A stretch of DNA of 27,497 bases from a virus. The stretch lies in IMG/VR virus record IMGVR_UViG_3300033148_007023, positions 1-27,497 of that record; one strand, written 5' to 3'. The notes beneath the pieces are model-generated. The model was given only the letters and a program-made list of their open reading frames with translations, did no database searches and was not told the origin of the DNA. The position numbers and the translations under genes are program-made. The first letter of the stretch is position 1. Each line of letters starts with the position of its first letter. This document shows positions 5,918-15,500 of this stretch, in pieces.

Positions 5918-6020
5918 ACGGCTTGACGTTAATGGTTTTGCCAAGCACATATCATTGATAGATGTTGGGCGCGAGATAGGTTGTGTATTTGTCGGTCATC
6001 GGAATTCACAGGTATCATAA
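5910..6020 (+). pseudogene. displaced N-terminus of the amidase gene (short frame)
   Basis: A 36-residue frame with a good ribosome site (GAGG at 5897-5900, 9 nt before ATG). It ends in GREIGCVFVGHRNSQVS. The strand CVFV followed by His resembles the first zinc-ligand strand of amidase_2 enzymes (T7 lysozyme has IFVHCS). It overlaps the amidase frame in the -1 register, so the two together look like one gene split by an indel, with about a dozen residues also missing between the His and the RYH helix. It could instead be a small leader gene. Confidence 0.4.
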
Positions 6021-6969
6021 AAACGTACGGGGCTGGTGGGGCATAGGTTATAATTTCGTTGTAGATTGCAATGTTCCGGATACTATTTGGGTTGGCAGAC
6101 CACTCACCAGAACCGGAGCACATGCACTTATAGAACCAGAGGCAGCATATCTTGGACCGAGATGGGCAAAGTATCCGAGGCAATATCCCAACATTCATGG
6201 TGTTGGAGTAGTAATACCGGGAAGCTATGACCTAGACTCAATTGATGAGGATTGTTATGATACTTTGGCGAGGGTTGTGGCTATAATTTGTGATAAGTGG
6301 GATATTGCTCCGAGGGCAATCGGCTATCATGAAGAAGTAAAACACAAGATTTGTCCGGGTTCGCACTACAATTTCCCGAAGAGAGACAATCTTCTTAACC
6401 TTGTTGCCCAATATCGTGGCATATCAAGCGAGTTCAAATTCCAAATGAATGACGACGAACCCATACCGGCTACTGTAATAGACGGAACCTCATTTATTGG
6501 TAATGTATATGCCGAGGCCATTGCTAGAAAGTATAATCTTTCTCGGATACCTGAAACAGATGGAGTGCCGATAAAGTCATTTCTACAAATGAATGGACTT
6601 CCCCCGCCACAATATATTAGTGAACACAAACTAATAACCGGTTATACTCCAGACTACTGGACGAATGTTCGACTTATAGTGAATGATGTCCCGGCTGGTA
6701 GGGTTTGGTTGGTAAATGGACATGGGGCTGGCAAGGCAGAGGATATAGCTGACGTTTCTGGTTGGCCCAAGAGTTCTCTGCCCGTGCATGGGAATGGAAT
6801 GGTATACTTTCGGGAACTTTATGAGACATTTCCCGACAAGGTTGTTCTCAGCACAGAATATTGGACATCACAGCGCAAGGTATACTTATACATGGATGGG
6901 CCTGATTTCTGTGCCAAAGAATCTAATGCTACTACTGAAGCTAGTGCCGACGAACGTGAACATACGTAG
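5983..6969 (+). CDS. N-acetylmuramoyl-L-alanine amidase (amidase_2 / T7-lysozyme family) endolysin, N-terminally broken
   Basis: Cuts the amide between MurNAc and the stem peptide. Visible family blocks: HRYHKNVRGWWGIGYNFVVD, GRPLTRTGAHA, NIHGVGVVIPGSYD, and GYHEEVKHKICPG. In the last, His and Cys are 8 residues apart, like zinc ligands H122 and C130 of T7 lysozyme. The first zinc histidine strand is missing from this frame: a TAG closes the frame at 5977, and the only start is GTG 5983 with a poor ribosome site. The missing strand appears in the overlapping frame at 5910-6020. The C-terminal half (from about residue 175) contains no recognised wall-binding domain, though it is long and aromatic-rich. 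Placed directly before the holin, as expected for a lysis cassette. Confidence 0.75.
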   Translation: MYLSVIGIHRYHKNVRGWWGIGYNFVVDCNVPDTIWVGRPLTRTGAHALIEPEAAYLGPRWAKYPRQYPNIHGVGVVIPGSYDLDSIDEDCYDTLARVVAIICDKWDIAPRAIGYHEEVKHKICPGSHYNFPKRDNLLNLVAQYRGISSEFKFQMNDDEPIPATVIDGTSFIGNVYAEAIARKYNLSRIPETDGVPIKSFLQMNGLPPPQYISEHKLITGYTPDYWTNVRLIVNDVPAGRVWLVNGHGAGKAEDIADVSGWPKSSLPVHGNGMVYFRELYETFPDKVVLSTEYWTSQRKVYLYMDGPDFCAKESNATTEASADEREHT

Positions 6970-6982
6970 GCTTCTGATAGGG

Positions 6983-7525
6983 ATGTTGAAAAGGATGGGT
7001 AATTACTTCGAGTCTTTGTTTGGGAACAAACTACAGGTAGTTATCGCCGGGGTGCTTGCATTTCTCGCCGGTATTGGTTTCAACGTCGAGTCTGGCGAAC
7101 ACATTCCGTATATACTCCTATGTGCTTCTGTCGCCATTCTGTATCTCATCGACCTTGTTATAGGCTCTATGGCTGCGTGGAAGAGGCAAGAGTTCTCGTC
7201 AAGAGGCTTTGGCAGAACACTTGAGAAACTGGTTGTATATTCCATGGCGACGCTTGGTATGACAGCATTCGGAGTGATAATAGCAGCATTACCATGTGCT
7301 TCGGGTGTTGCAGTCCCGGTTGTGTTTATGATTGCTAGTGCCAGAATGTTCTTTTCGTGGTGTCTTATTCTTATAGGGTTTGCCGAGTTTATTAGTGTGA
7401 CTGAAAATTTATCGGAGCTTGGGTTTAAGCTTCCGAGTAAGTTTATGGAGTATCTAGACAAGATGAAAAAGAAGGTGTGGGAGACGTTACCGATAAACAA
7501 TGGACCGAGAGAAGACGAAGAATGA
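6983..7525 (+). CDS. holin (phage_holin_4 / toxin-secretion holin family)
   Basis: 180 residues, predominantly membrane. About four hydrophobic segments: VVIAGVLAFLAGIGF, ILLCASVAILYLIDLVIG, VVYSMATLGMTAFGVIIAAL and VVFMIASARMFFSWCLILIG. YLIDLVIGSMAAWK-x4-SSRGFGRTLEKL matches the D-x2-x-G-x2-A-x-K ... SS-x-G ... K signature of this holin family. A charged C-terminal tail follows (PINNGPREDEE). It forms the pores that release the amidase or collapse the membrane. ATG 6983 is chosen, with TAGG about 12 nt upstream; ATG 6995 (AAAAGG adjoining) is possible. Overlaps the next gene by 26 bp. Confidence 0.75.
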   Translation: MLKRMGNYFESLFGNKLQVVIAGVLAFLAGIGFNVESGEHIPYILLCASVAILYLIDLVIGSMAAWKRQEFSSRGFGRTLEKLVVYSMATLGMTAFGVIIAALPCASGVAVPVVFMIASARMFFSWCLILIGFAEFISVTENLSELGFKLPSKFMEYLDKMKKKVWETLPINNGPREDEE

Positions 7526-7811
7526 ACCGGTTGAAGGATGGATTGCTCGGGCCAGGCGTGGGAAGACCAAGGCATACAAAGCTCAGGCCTATCTCAACAA
7601 GGAAGAGGAAGAGTGGTTCCGAAAGTTCATGGAAGAGAACAACCTTGGTGTTAGCGCGGCTACCAGATTGTGTATCAGACACGTTATGGTCGAGCACAAG
7701 ATGAAGGAGCTTGGTCGAGCCCGGCTTCGCGAGAATGAAAAGAAAAACGGTGTCAATGTTGGGGCATTAGTTGGGCTGAGAGGCGACAATGGGCGACCTG
7801 ACGAAGACTGA
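7500..7811 (+). CDS. small basic protein, possible DNA-binding helix protein
   Basis: 103 residues, strongly basic N- and C-terminal thirds. The middle, YLNKEEEEWFRKFMEENNLGVSAATRLCIRHVM, has the strand-helix-helix spacing of ribbon-helix-helix (MobC/Arc-like) proteins, but the match is by eye only. It lies between holin and small terminase and overlaps both, so it may be a packaging accessory or regulator. ATG 7500 lies within the holin 3' end. Confidence 0.5.
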   Translation: MDREKTKNEPVEGWIARARRGKTKAYKAQAYLNKEEEEWFRKFMEENNLGVSAATRLCIRHVMVEHKMKELGRARLRENEKKNGVNVGALVGLRGDNGRPDED

Positions 7812-8448
7812 AAAGTTCAATCTAGCATTGCTTGGTGAAGACCCAAGGCCAGATTGGGTTCCTGACATCAAGTGGCGCGGGAAGATGGATGGGCCACTGG
7901 CCGATTTCTGTACCAGCATGATAGCTGCAGGTCATCCCGACTCCGAAATTCATGAGATTTGCCTTGAATACTTTGGTGGCCCCAAGACGATAAAGGTTAT
8001 TCGCCGTCTTCGCGATACTCATTCCAAGATAATAGCGGAAAAGGTCGAGGCCCTTTCCCGCGAGATGGCGACAATACCCATTGCCCATAAAGCCTATAGG
8101 CTGAAAATCCTGAATGATATGGTTGTTGACCTTCTCGATAAATGGCATTCCAGCATAGATGAGTCCTCTGCTCAGGATGCAGAAAGACTATCGCGGGCGT
8201 TATCAAAGACTATAGCTTCTGCCCAGAAGGAGATGGAGGGCACCACTGTAAATCTCAATCAGCAAAATGTATACATCAATGCCGTGCAAAATGTTTCCAG
8301 TGATGAGCTTGATGAGTTGATAGGCAGCCTGTCTGAAGTTCATAGTAAAATACGCGATATGGTTGGGGCGGACGATGAAATAATAGACACGGAGTTTGAA
8401 GCCGAAGATGAGCGACTTGAGGTCATACATTCGCGGCAAGAGTCTTGA
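7789..8448 (+). CDS. terS: terminase small subunit (putative)
   Basis: 219 residues, directly ahead of and overlapping the large subunit gene by 41 bp. The N-terminal third includes a helix-turn-helix-like stretch (AGHPDSEIHEICLEYFGGPKTIKVIRRLR), suited to recognising the packaging site. The middle is long alpha-helical (residues about 80-150), fitting oligomerisation, and the C-terminus is acidic (IIDTEFEAEDERLE), where small subunits contact the large one. Identity rests on position, size and layout; no sequence signature is unique. Confidence 0.65.
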   Translation: MGDLTKTEKFNLALLGEDPRPDWVPDIKWRGKMDGPLADFCTSMIAAGHPDSEIHEICLEYFGGPKTIKVIRRLRDTHSKIIAEKVEALSREMATIPIAHKAYRLKILNDMVVDLLDKWHSSIDESSAQDAERLSRALSKTIASAQKEMEGTTVNLNQQNVYINAVQNVSSDELDELIGSLSEVHSKIRDMVGADDEIIDTEFEAEDERLEVIHSRQES

Positions 8449-9946
8449 GGGTATGAGTGTCGATGACCTTGCCAAAGAGGGCAACAAGATAGCGGAGGCT
8501 ATTCAGCGAGCCCGAATACGTCAGGCTCGCGAAGACCCCAATGCTTTCAATGAGTTTGTATTTGGCATAAAGCAAGCACAGATACATAGAGAATGGCAGG
8601 AACTAATAAGTGATAAGTCGTCCAATCGTACGCTTATACTTGCCCCGAGGGACCACGGTAAGACTACACAGATAAAAGGTAGATGCTTGTGGGAGGTGGG
8701 GCACAATCCCAATCTACGTATAAAGTATGTTATGGGCGTAGATAACAAGGCCAAAGGTGTAGTTTCTCATATAGGGTCTTTGATAGACAGAAATGAACGT
8801 GTGCGTTTAGTTTTTCCACATTTGAGGCCGGGGCAGAAAGAGACATGGACGAAGCATGAGTTGTTTGTAGAGCGCACCAATGAAGGACTTCAGGATGCAA
8901 CATTTGAAGCAGCCGGTGTTTTGTCGTCTGCTGTTTCTGGTAGAGCCGACAAGCTTATCTTTGATGACATTGTTACACCGCAAAATGCAGTGCATCAGCC
9001 AGCGCTACAAAAGCAGGTCAAATATCAGTATGCAAATGCATGGATACCGACGCTGGAAGAAGAAGGCGAGATAATCTATATAGCCACGCCTTGGACCGAC
9101 AGAGACCAGACTGCAGATATTATGCGCGAACGAGGAAACTGGAAGGTCTGGAAGAAACCGGCTATTGTAGACGGCGAGGCTATCTGGCCCGAAAAGTGGG
9201 ACATAGAGGCGCTTGATAGACGGCTCAAGGATATGAATAACAACTTGCGGGCCTTTGACCAACAGTATATGTTGAAGGTGGTCACCGAGGGCGAGCAGGT
9301 ATTCAAGATTGAGTCGATTGAAGCATGTAAGCGTAGGGATATATGGATTGGCGAGGAACTCAACAAAAACTGGCCCAGGTATATCGGTGTTGATATAGCT
9401 GGGTCCGAAGGCAAGGGTAATTACACCGTTGTGTTTGTAATAGCTGTTGATGATAAGGGAAGAAGATGGGTTGTTGATATAACCAGGCAGAGGATTCGTG
9501 TTGCCGATATTGCCAAATTAGTCTATGATAAGTATATACAACATTTGCCGGAAGTGGTAATGGTTGAGAACAACTCGCTTCAGCAGGTAGTTATAGACCA
9601 ACTTACCGAGATAAACTGCAGTGTTCCGGTTCAAGGTCATTACACGGGGGCCAAGAAGCACAATCTTTCTATGGGAGTTCCGTCGCTAGCAACGCAGATT
9701 GACAACGGTAGCTGGGTTATTCCTTTCGCCGGAGACCATGACGACATGTTACATGAGTGTCCGATTTGTGCTTGGATAGACGAGATGGTGGCGTATCCGG
9801 TTGGAGAGTTTTCCGACACGGTTATGGCTATGTGGTTCGCGGACATTGCAGCTAGGGGCGGGAAGTTTTCTAAGACACAGTTTGATTCGTGGTATGAAAC
9901 GCCAATGACCAATTCTGCGCTTCGTAAAATGGAGCAGCAACCATAA
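8408..9946 (+). CDS. terL: terminase large subunit (ATPase and headful/cohesive-end nuclease)
   Basis: 512 residues from ATG 8408; a TTG 12 bases earlier is in frame. The ATPase domain has Walker A APRDHGKT (residues 79-86), Walker B LIFDDIV (183-189) and coupling motif IATPW (about 225). The RNase-H-like nuclease domain starts at YIGVDIAGSEGKGNYTVV, with the first metal aspartate at about 329, a second acidic site in VVMVENN, and the C-terminal YPVGEFSDTVMAMWFAD. The protein translocates DNA into the prohead through the portal and cuts it. GGAG lies about 13 nt upstream. The TAA stop shares one base with the portal ATG (TAATG). Confidence 0.92.
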   Translation: MSDLRSYIRGKSLEGMSVDDLAKEGNKIAEAIQRARIRQAREDPNAFNEFVFGIKQAQIHREWQELISDKSSNRTLILAPRDHGKTTQIKGRCLWEVGHNPNLRIKYVMGVDNKAKGVVSHIGSLIDRNERVRLVFPHLRPGQKETWTKHELFVERTNEGLQDATFEAAGVLSSAVSGRADKLIFDDIVTPQNAVHQPALQKQVKYQYANAWIPTLEEEGEIIYIATPWTDRDQTADIMRERGNWKVWKKPAIVDGEAIWPEKWDIEALDRRLKDMNNNLRAFDQQYMLKVVTEGEQVFKIESIEACKRRDIWIGEELNKNWPRYIGVDIAGSEGKGNYTVVFVIAVDDKGRRWVVDITRQRIRVADIAKLVYDKYIQHLPEVVMVENNSLQQVVIDQLTEINCSVPVQGHYTGAKKHNLSMGVPSLATQIDNGSWVIPFAGDHDDMLHECPICAWIDEMVAYPVGEFSDTVMAMWFADIAARGGKFSKTQFDSWYETPMTNSALRKMEQQP

Positions 9947-11436
9947 TGGGATTACTTGACAGGGTTTCAAAGGCATATATGGCTCTGATGGGCAAGGAGC
10001 AGCCTAAGCAGAGCACTGATACGCATACGAACCTTAAACGCGCTTTCAGGGCTAACTTCTTGTGGATGCAGGAAGTTGATGACCGTAAGGCCGTTGAAGA
10101 GGCAATCGAGCGCATGGACAATGAAGACGAAATAGTAACCACAGCGCTTGATGCTATAGCAGACTGTGCTACAACGTTTACTGACCCGGCAGAAGACAGA
10201 GAGTTCTACGTGGAGTGCGACAATACAAGGGCGGCAGAAGTTATTGATGAGCTTTGTAACAGGGTTGATTTGTATAACAGACTATGGGACATAACAAGAA
10301 CTACAGTCGAAAAGGGAAATCACTTCTGCCAGAACGTAATAGATGACAGGGGAAGAATTGTTGCCGTCAAGCAGTTCCCATTCAGTTATCAGATAAAGAA
10401 GAATGTAGACGAGGGTGGCGACCTTCTTACCGGCGACCCAAGGGAGGCCATGAAAAGGGGAAAGATTGGTATTGCGCCATATGACCAGGTAATTGACCAG
10501 ACACTGGTTGCAGCCTTCTTCGATTTCCAGATTCTTCACTTTATGTATGGCGTTACCAAGGGGAAGCAATATGCCAAGCCAATATTGCGGGCGGCCATAA
10601 GGAATTGGCGGAGGCTTCAGATTTCAGAGGATAGTGTTGCCCTTGCGCGTGTTACCAGGGCATATGACCATCTTGTGCACAAAATCCCTATGCCGGTTGA
10701 ATCGTCTCTAAGCGAACGCATAGAGTATATCAAGCGATATAAGGAAATGATGACACGAAGAGATGTTGCTGATTACAACAGCACTAATGCATATACCGCA
10801 TTTGATGAGAGACCTGAGCCGCCTGATGTAGAGACTGATTACTATATCCAGAGATTGTTTACTCCGCAGGGCGACATTATAGATGGTGATGTATCTTCTG
10901 TTGGTGGGGAGAATCCGCACATTACCAATCTTGATGACCTTGACCGTGCATTGAACCGGATACTGTGTGTGCTAAAGGTTCCTGCCAAGTATCTAAACTA
11001 TGATGTTGGCAGGCGGTCGTTTGTGGATACTGGAGACAAGGAGAGGGATGAGCAGTTCGGAAGAGTGCTCAGGAAAGTTCAGAAGTCTGTGAAAAGAGAG
11101 CTTTATACTCTGTTTGATTTGCAGTTGGCCCTTCAGGGGATAGACCCAGATAGTGTAGAGTATTCTATCATTATGCCTCCTATTGCAATCAGGGCAGAGG
11201 AACGTGTTGCTCAGATTGAGAACCAGAGAGGGCAAACGGCTACTTACTGGCGGACGGCGGGAGTTCCGCCTCCAGTTATATGGGACAAAGTTCTTGGAAT
11301 GTCGCCGGAGGAGATAGAAGCAGTCCAGCAAATGCAGCTTGATAGACAGGCGCAATTTGGTCTTCAACCAAATGATGGCGGTGAAGATGACGGCAATGCG
11401 CAAGATAGCCAAGATAATACAATCGGGCAAGACTAG
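9946..11436 (+). CDS. portal protein
   Basis: 496 residues, right after the large terminase. The body has the features of T4 gp20-like portals: a helical N-terminus with EEAIERMDNEDEIVTTALDAIADCATT, the crown/wing region around FDFQILHFMYG, and VLKVPAKYLNYDVGRRSFVDTGDKERDEQFGR before the long stem/clip helices. The Gln/Asp-rich C-terminus (about the last 40 residues) is likely disordered. It forms the dodecameric DNA gate at one capsid vertex, docking terminase during packaging and connectors later. Its 3' end overlaps the ligase-fold gene by about 50 bp. Confidence 0.85.
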   Translation: MGLLDRVSKAYMALMGKEQPKQSTDTHTNLKRAFRANFLWMQEVDDRKAVEEAIERMDNEDEIVTTALDAIADCATTFTDPAEDREFYVECDNTRAAEVIDELCNRVDLYNRLWDITRTTVEKGNHFCQNVIDDRGRIVAVKQFPFSYQIKKNVDEGGDLLTGDPREAMKRGKIGIAPYDQVIDQTLVAAFFDFQILHFMYGVTKGKQYAKPILRAAIRNWRRLQISEDSVALARVTRAYDHLVHKIPMPVESSLSERIEYIKRYKEMMTRRDVADYNSTNAYTAFDERPEPPDVETDYYIQRLFTPQGDIIDGDVSSVGGENPHITNLDDLDRALNRILCVLKVPAKYLNYDVGRRSFVDTGDKERDEQFGRVLRKVQKSVKRELYTLFDLQLALQGIDPDSVEYSIIMPPIAIRAEERVAQIENQRGQTATYWRTAGVPPPVIWDKVLGMSPEEIEAVQQMQLDRQAQFGLQPNDGGEDDGNAQDSQDNTIGQD

Positions 11437-12103
11437 CCCACGGGTCTATATAGATAGAGACATTGTAGCCTCGATATATGAGGCCATTGATGATGCATTG
11501 CCAGCCGACTGCCATGTTGTTGGTCATGCCCCCGAAGCAGAAGCATACGAGGTATGGCTTGTCCCCAAAGACGAATTGTCATGGACTGAATGTAATGAGC
11601 TATTGCCGATAGGCGAGTATATAAAGCCAGTCATGGCAACAAGGCCAGAGGGCAATATCGAAGGCGAGTATATATATCAACCATTACTTACAGGAAGAAG
11701 GGTGCAGATTCATAAGAATAATAATGTTGTCAAGGTGTTTGACCATAAAGGCCGCGAGATGACTGGCACATTGACAATAGAGGATGAGAAATATGACCTC
11801 TCGATGTTGTTCCTTGAAATTATCACTATGGAGGAGCCGATGGTTGCTATTTTGGATGCAGTTATTCTATCCTCCAATGATAGGCTTGTTGTTACTGATG
11901 TCTTGAGATGGGAAGACATAGACGCTCGGAATGTAGATGCCATTGGTAGAATGTCAATACTTACATCTACTGAATGGGGTGGTAGCTATATAGAGGTTGC
12001 CAGCCATTCGTATGATAGAGCAGAAATTGATGGTGATGCATTGGCGAGGCCCGCTGGAGAAGGATATTTCTCTGATTGGTTGATTCTGGTGGAGGAAGAC
12101 TGA
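11387..12103 (+). CDS. DNA-ligase adenylation-domain-like protein, catalytic lysine lost
   Basis: 238 residues. The central order EYIKPVMATRP ... EGEYIYQPLLTGRRVQIHK, NNVVKVFDHKGREMTG, MVAILDAVILSSNDRL VVTDVL parallels ATP-dependent DNA ligases: PMLA, motif I KxDGxR, the F-S-R-G-x-D-x-T strand, and motif III LDGE. The motif I lysine that takes AMP is Leu and the Asp is Thr (LLTGRR). The motif III Glu is also lost (LDAVI). So the fold may persist as a structural or binding module without ligase activity. Position between portal and capsid gene implies a head-assembly or decoration role (inference). Starts at 11372, 11375, 11387 and 11396 are all possible; GGCGGTGAAG favours 11387. Confidence 0.55.
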   Translation: MTAMRKIAKIIQSGKTSPRVYIDRDIVASIYEAIDDALPADCHVVGHAPEAEAYEVWLVPKDELSWTECNELLPIGEYIKPVMATRPEGNIEGEYIYQPLLTGRRVQIHKNNNVVKVFDHKGREMTGTLTIEDEKYDLSMLFLEIITMEEPMVAILDAVILSSNDRLVVTDVLRWEDIDARNVDAIGRMSILTSTEWGGSYIEVASHSYDRAEIDGDALARPAGEGYFSDWLILVEED

Positions 12104-12477
12104 TGCCGTATACTATGGCAACGCTTCCCAGCAGAATAAAAAAGCTACCGGCTAAGGATAGACGGAAGTGGATGGCAGTATTCAATAGTGCTTATGCATA
12201 TGCCAAGAAAAAAAAGATGAAAGACCCCGAGGCGTATGCTTATGCTGTTGCTAACGCCGCTATCAAAAAAGGCGAAGCAAAACCGGAAGAGACATTGACC
12301 TTTGATACTCCGGACTACCAGATAGTCGGAGCTTCAACCATGCAACTTATAGGCTTTCATGGCAGGATACATAAAGCCATGCTTTTGCCAGATAGCGATA
12401 TGGAGAAATTGCGTATACTTCATGATTTAGTGGTATCTGTTTTAGATGTTCGTGGAGTTAAGCATAGAAACGACTAA
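12103..12477 (+). CDS. ChaB-like domain protein
   Basis: 124 residues. The N-terminal 60, with LPSRIKKLPAKDRRKWMAVF then NSAYAYAKKKKMKDPEAYAY and AVANAAIKK, matches the short helical ChaB domain (LP-x2-VK-x-LP ... FNSA ... A-x3-A-W). In phages this domain recurs next to capsid and protease genes, where its role is unknown; cation transport is not implied. The C-terminal half, SMEKLRILHDLVVSVLDVRG-like, is helical and unassigned. ATG shares bases with the TGA of the ligase-fold gene (TGATG), indicating coupling. Confidence 0.65.
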   Translation: MPYTMATLPSRIKKLPAKDRRKWMAVFNSAYAYAKKKKMKDPEAYAYAVANAAIKKGEAKPEETLTFDTPDYQIVGASTMQLIGFHGRIHKAMLLPDSDMEKLRILHDLVVSVLDVRGVKHRND

Positions 12478-12484
12478 CAACTTG

Positions 12485-12513
12485 TTTACAAAAATTGTGA
12501 TGTCGGATATAAT
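12485..12513 (+). promoter_or_regulatory. strong sigma70-like promoter for the capsid gene
   Basis: TTTACA (12485-12490), exact 17-bp spacer, TATAAT (12508-12513): 11/12 match. It begins 8 bp after the ChaB-like stop, and the ATG of the capsid fusion gene is only about 12 nt beyond the expected transcript start. Confidence 0.7.
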
Positions 12514-12531
12514 GTTGCGGGTGAACTCGAT

Positions 12532-15500
12532 ATGAAGCTATGCCCAAAAGCGAAGACGGAAGAGTGTTCTGCCAACGGTTTTTCATACCCTCCCGCCGTA
12601 GAGGCGCTCAATGACATCATAAACGCTATTGAGCAGTGTGGAGAGATTGAGTCGCTTGCCGAGGACATTGCATGTCCATATCTTGAATGGGTTTGTGAAC
12701 AGGGAGGGGATGACCGCGACAGCTTGCGCAAGGCGAGGGAAGAAAGAAGCAGGAAGTATGGCATAGAAGTTCGCGACGATGGCAACCTTACCAAGCCAAG
12801 CAAGTATAAGGACATACCGGACGAATCGTTTGGCGACCCCGTGAATTATGCTTATCCTATAGACAAAGACCATGTAAGGGCTGCTGTAAGCTATTTCCCG
12901 AAAAAAGGAAACTATGACAAGTATTCACAGACTAGCTCTAGGCGCGTCATTTGGAATAGGATAATTGCAGCCGCCAAGAAAAATGGTATAAAGCATGAGT
13001 ACAATCCGGATAGTCCAGTTGACAAGCTCCTGAACCCAACACTAAAGCGATGGGCCAAGAAAAACGCTGGTATGGGTGCAGAAAGCATAGAGGCAGCTTC
13101 GTCTGCAATAGCCGAAGCGACCAGCATAGAAGAATTGCTTGCCATTGAGGCGGATATATCTGTTTCAATGGAAGAGTCTGACGACGCTGAAGAATGGACC
13201 AGTGTCCTATCAGAAACTAAGGGTAAGATGAAGGCCATAGCAGAAGAGCGTGGTCTTAAAGAACTTACCGACTCGTATATAGACAAGCCGCAAGTCAAAG
13301 AGTCCAAGGACGGACGACTCCTTGTTACCGGAACCTTTGCACGGGTAAATGTGCCGACTGCCAATAAACGGGTGTATCCTCAGTCCGTATGGAATGCCAA
13401 TGAGGAGCACATAGCCAATATGCTTCTTATGGGCAAACTGGTAGGACAAGACAATCATCCGTGGGGCGGGACAGTCTTGGATAGAATAAACATAGTCTTC
13501 CAAGACATTTGGCAGGATGGAGACGAGATGAAGTATGAGGCCATAGTGCCCAAGACGGTATCCGGTATGAACTTGCAGGAACTCATAGATGTCGGAGTAG
13601 GCATTGAATTGAGTACTCGCGGGTTTGGCTCCGTAGAAGAGGGCGAGTGGAACAACGAGGATGGCTACCTTATCGTTCAGGATGACTATCTGCTTCACGC
13701 GATAGATACCCTGATGGATGGTGCTTCTCCGGGAACATCCATGAAGCCCAAAGAAGAAGCAACAGAACCGCCCCACACTACGGAGGGGCAAGAGACGAAC
13801 ACACCCAAGGAGGAACGGACTCAGATGCGAAATAGAATAGTCAAGATGCTAGAACAGGCCGTTCGTACTGCCGGTGCTCTGGGGCTTGCAGAAGTCTCGG
13901 AGTCTGTGCAGGCCAAGCTCGACGCTCTGAAGGCTATTGAAGTTGATGAGGGCGAAGAGTTTGATAAGGCTATTGAGGAGGCCCTGTCCGCACTCGACGA
14001 GGCCGCCGAGAAGTTTGAGAGTGCTGGTAGCGCGGGCGAAGAGAAGGAAAAGACCTCTACCAATGAGGGTAATGGCGACGGCAGCGGTGTTGCTGTGGAA
14101 GACGCCATTAAGCGCCTTGAGGCTCTGGAGAATGCGGCCAAGGAGCGCGAACAGCGCGAGCAGGCCATAGCTGAGCGCGACGCCAAGGTCGCCGAGGTTA
14201 TGGAGAGCGCCGAAGGTCTCTCCGAGTCTTATGCGAGCAAGCTGCGTGCTGCGCTGGAAAGTTGTTCTGTTGCCGAAGAGGTGCAGAAGACGTATGACCG
14301 GCTCTATCCGGTTATGAAGGAAGCCTCTGAGGCCGTAGAGGCCGGGCAGTTCGCGGTCCACATCCGCAAGGATGAGGAAACCCAGAGCATCACGGGTGAG
14401 GCCCAGCTTCGCCCGCAGACCACCGGTGAGGTGCTCAACGGTCTGGTTGAGGGCCTGAAGAAGCGCACTGGATGGGAAGACACTGGCGAGGCCAATGCCT
14501 CCAACAAGATATGGGTGTTCAAGCAGCTTATCAACAACTATGTTAAGGAACATCCGTATTATGTTGAGTGCATGACCCGAGAGGGGTTTAAGCGGCACAA
14601 GGCAATGATTGAGTCTACTCAGACCAGCGACGTTGCCGTTGGTGCGCCGTTTATCCTGCCCATATTCAGGGAGCTTTTCCCCAAGCTCATCGCCCTGGAA
14701 CTTTGTTCGGTGCAGCCGATGAGTGTCCCTGACGCCAAGGTCTTCTTCTACGATGCGAAGACCGACCCCGGCGGGCTGGCGCTTGATACCGAGGCCAACT
14801 TCGACAGTACCTATGCCGACCATACGGAGGGCTCGGCGTCTGCGAAGATAAAGCTGGTTATCAGTTCTGCCAGCGTTTCGGCGGATGCCAAGTCGGTAGA
14901 GGCGGAGTGGACCACCGAAATTGCGCAGGACCTGCAGGCATATCACAATATGAATGCTGAGTCCGAGCTTATGGCGAGTGCCGCCGACGAAATCGCCCGT
15001 GAAATTAACTACACCATCCTTGAAGACATGCGGGCCAATGCCAGCGGTAGCACGTCGCGCACGTTCAAGACTACGGCCCCGTCCGGCTACACTGGCCGAG
15101 AGTGGGACCAGCGTCTTGCCGACTTCATCAGTCGCATGAGCGGCGATATTGCCGAGAAGACCTATCGGCGACCGAACTGGCTGGTTATGGACCCGACGAC
15201 CGCTAGCCGTCTGTCGGCGCTGAACACGTTCGTATCGGCTGCGCCGGACGAGATGAACGCGTTCACTGTCGATGTTGCTTATGAGGGTGTTCTGAGTAAC
15301 CGATGGAAGGTTTACTCGGTTGGCTGGTTCACTAACAACACCATCATGTGCGGCTATAAGGGCGCGGACTGGAAGGAGACCTGCTACATCTACGCTCCCT
15401 ACATCCCCGCTTATATATCGCCGCAGTCGTATAACACCTCGACGCTGGTTGCGTCGCGGGCCGTCATGACGAGGTTCGCCAAGTACCTGGTAAATAGCGA

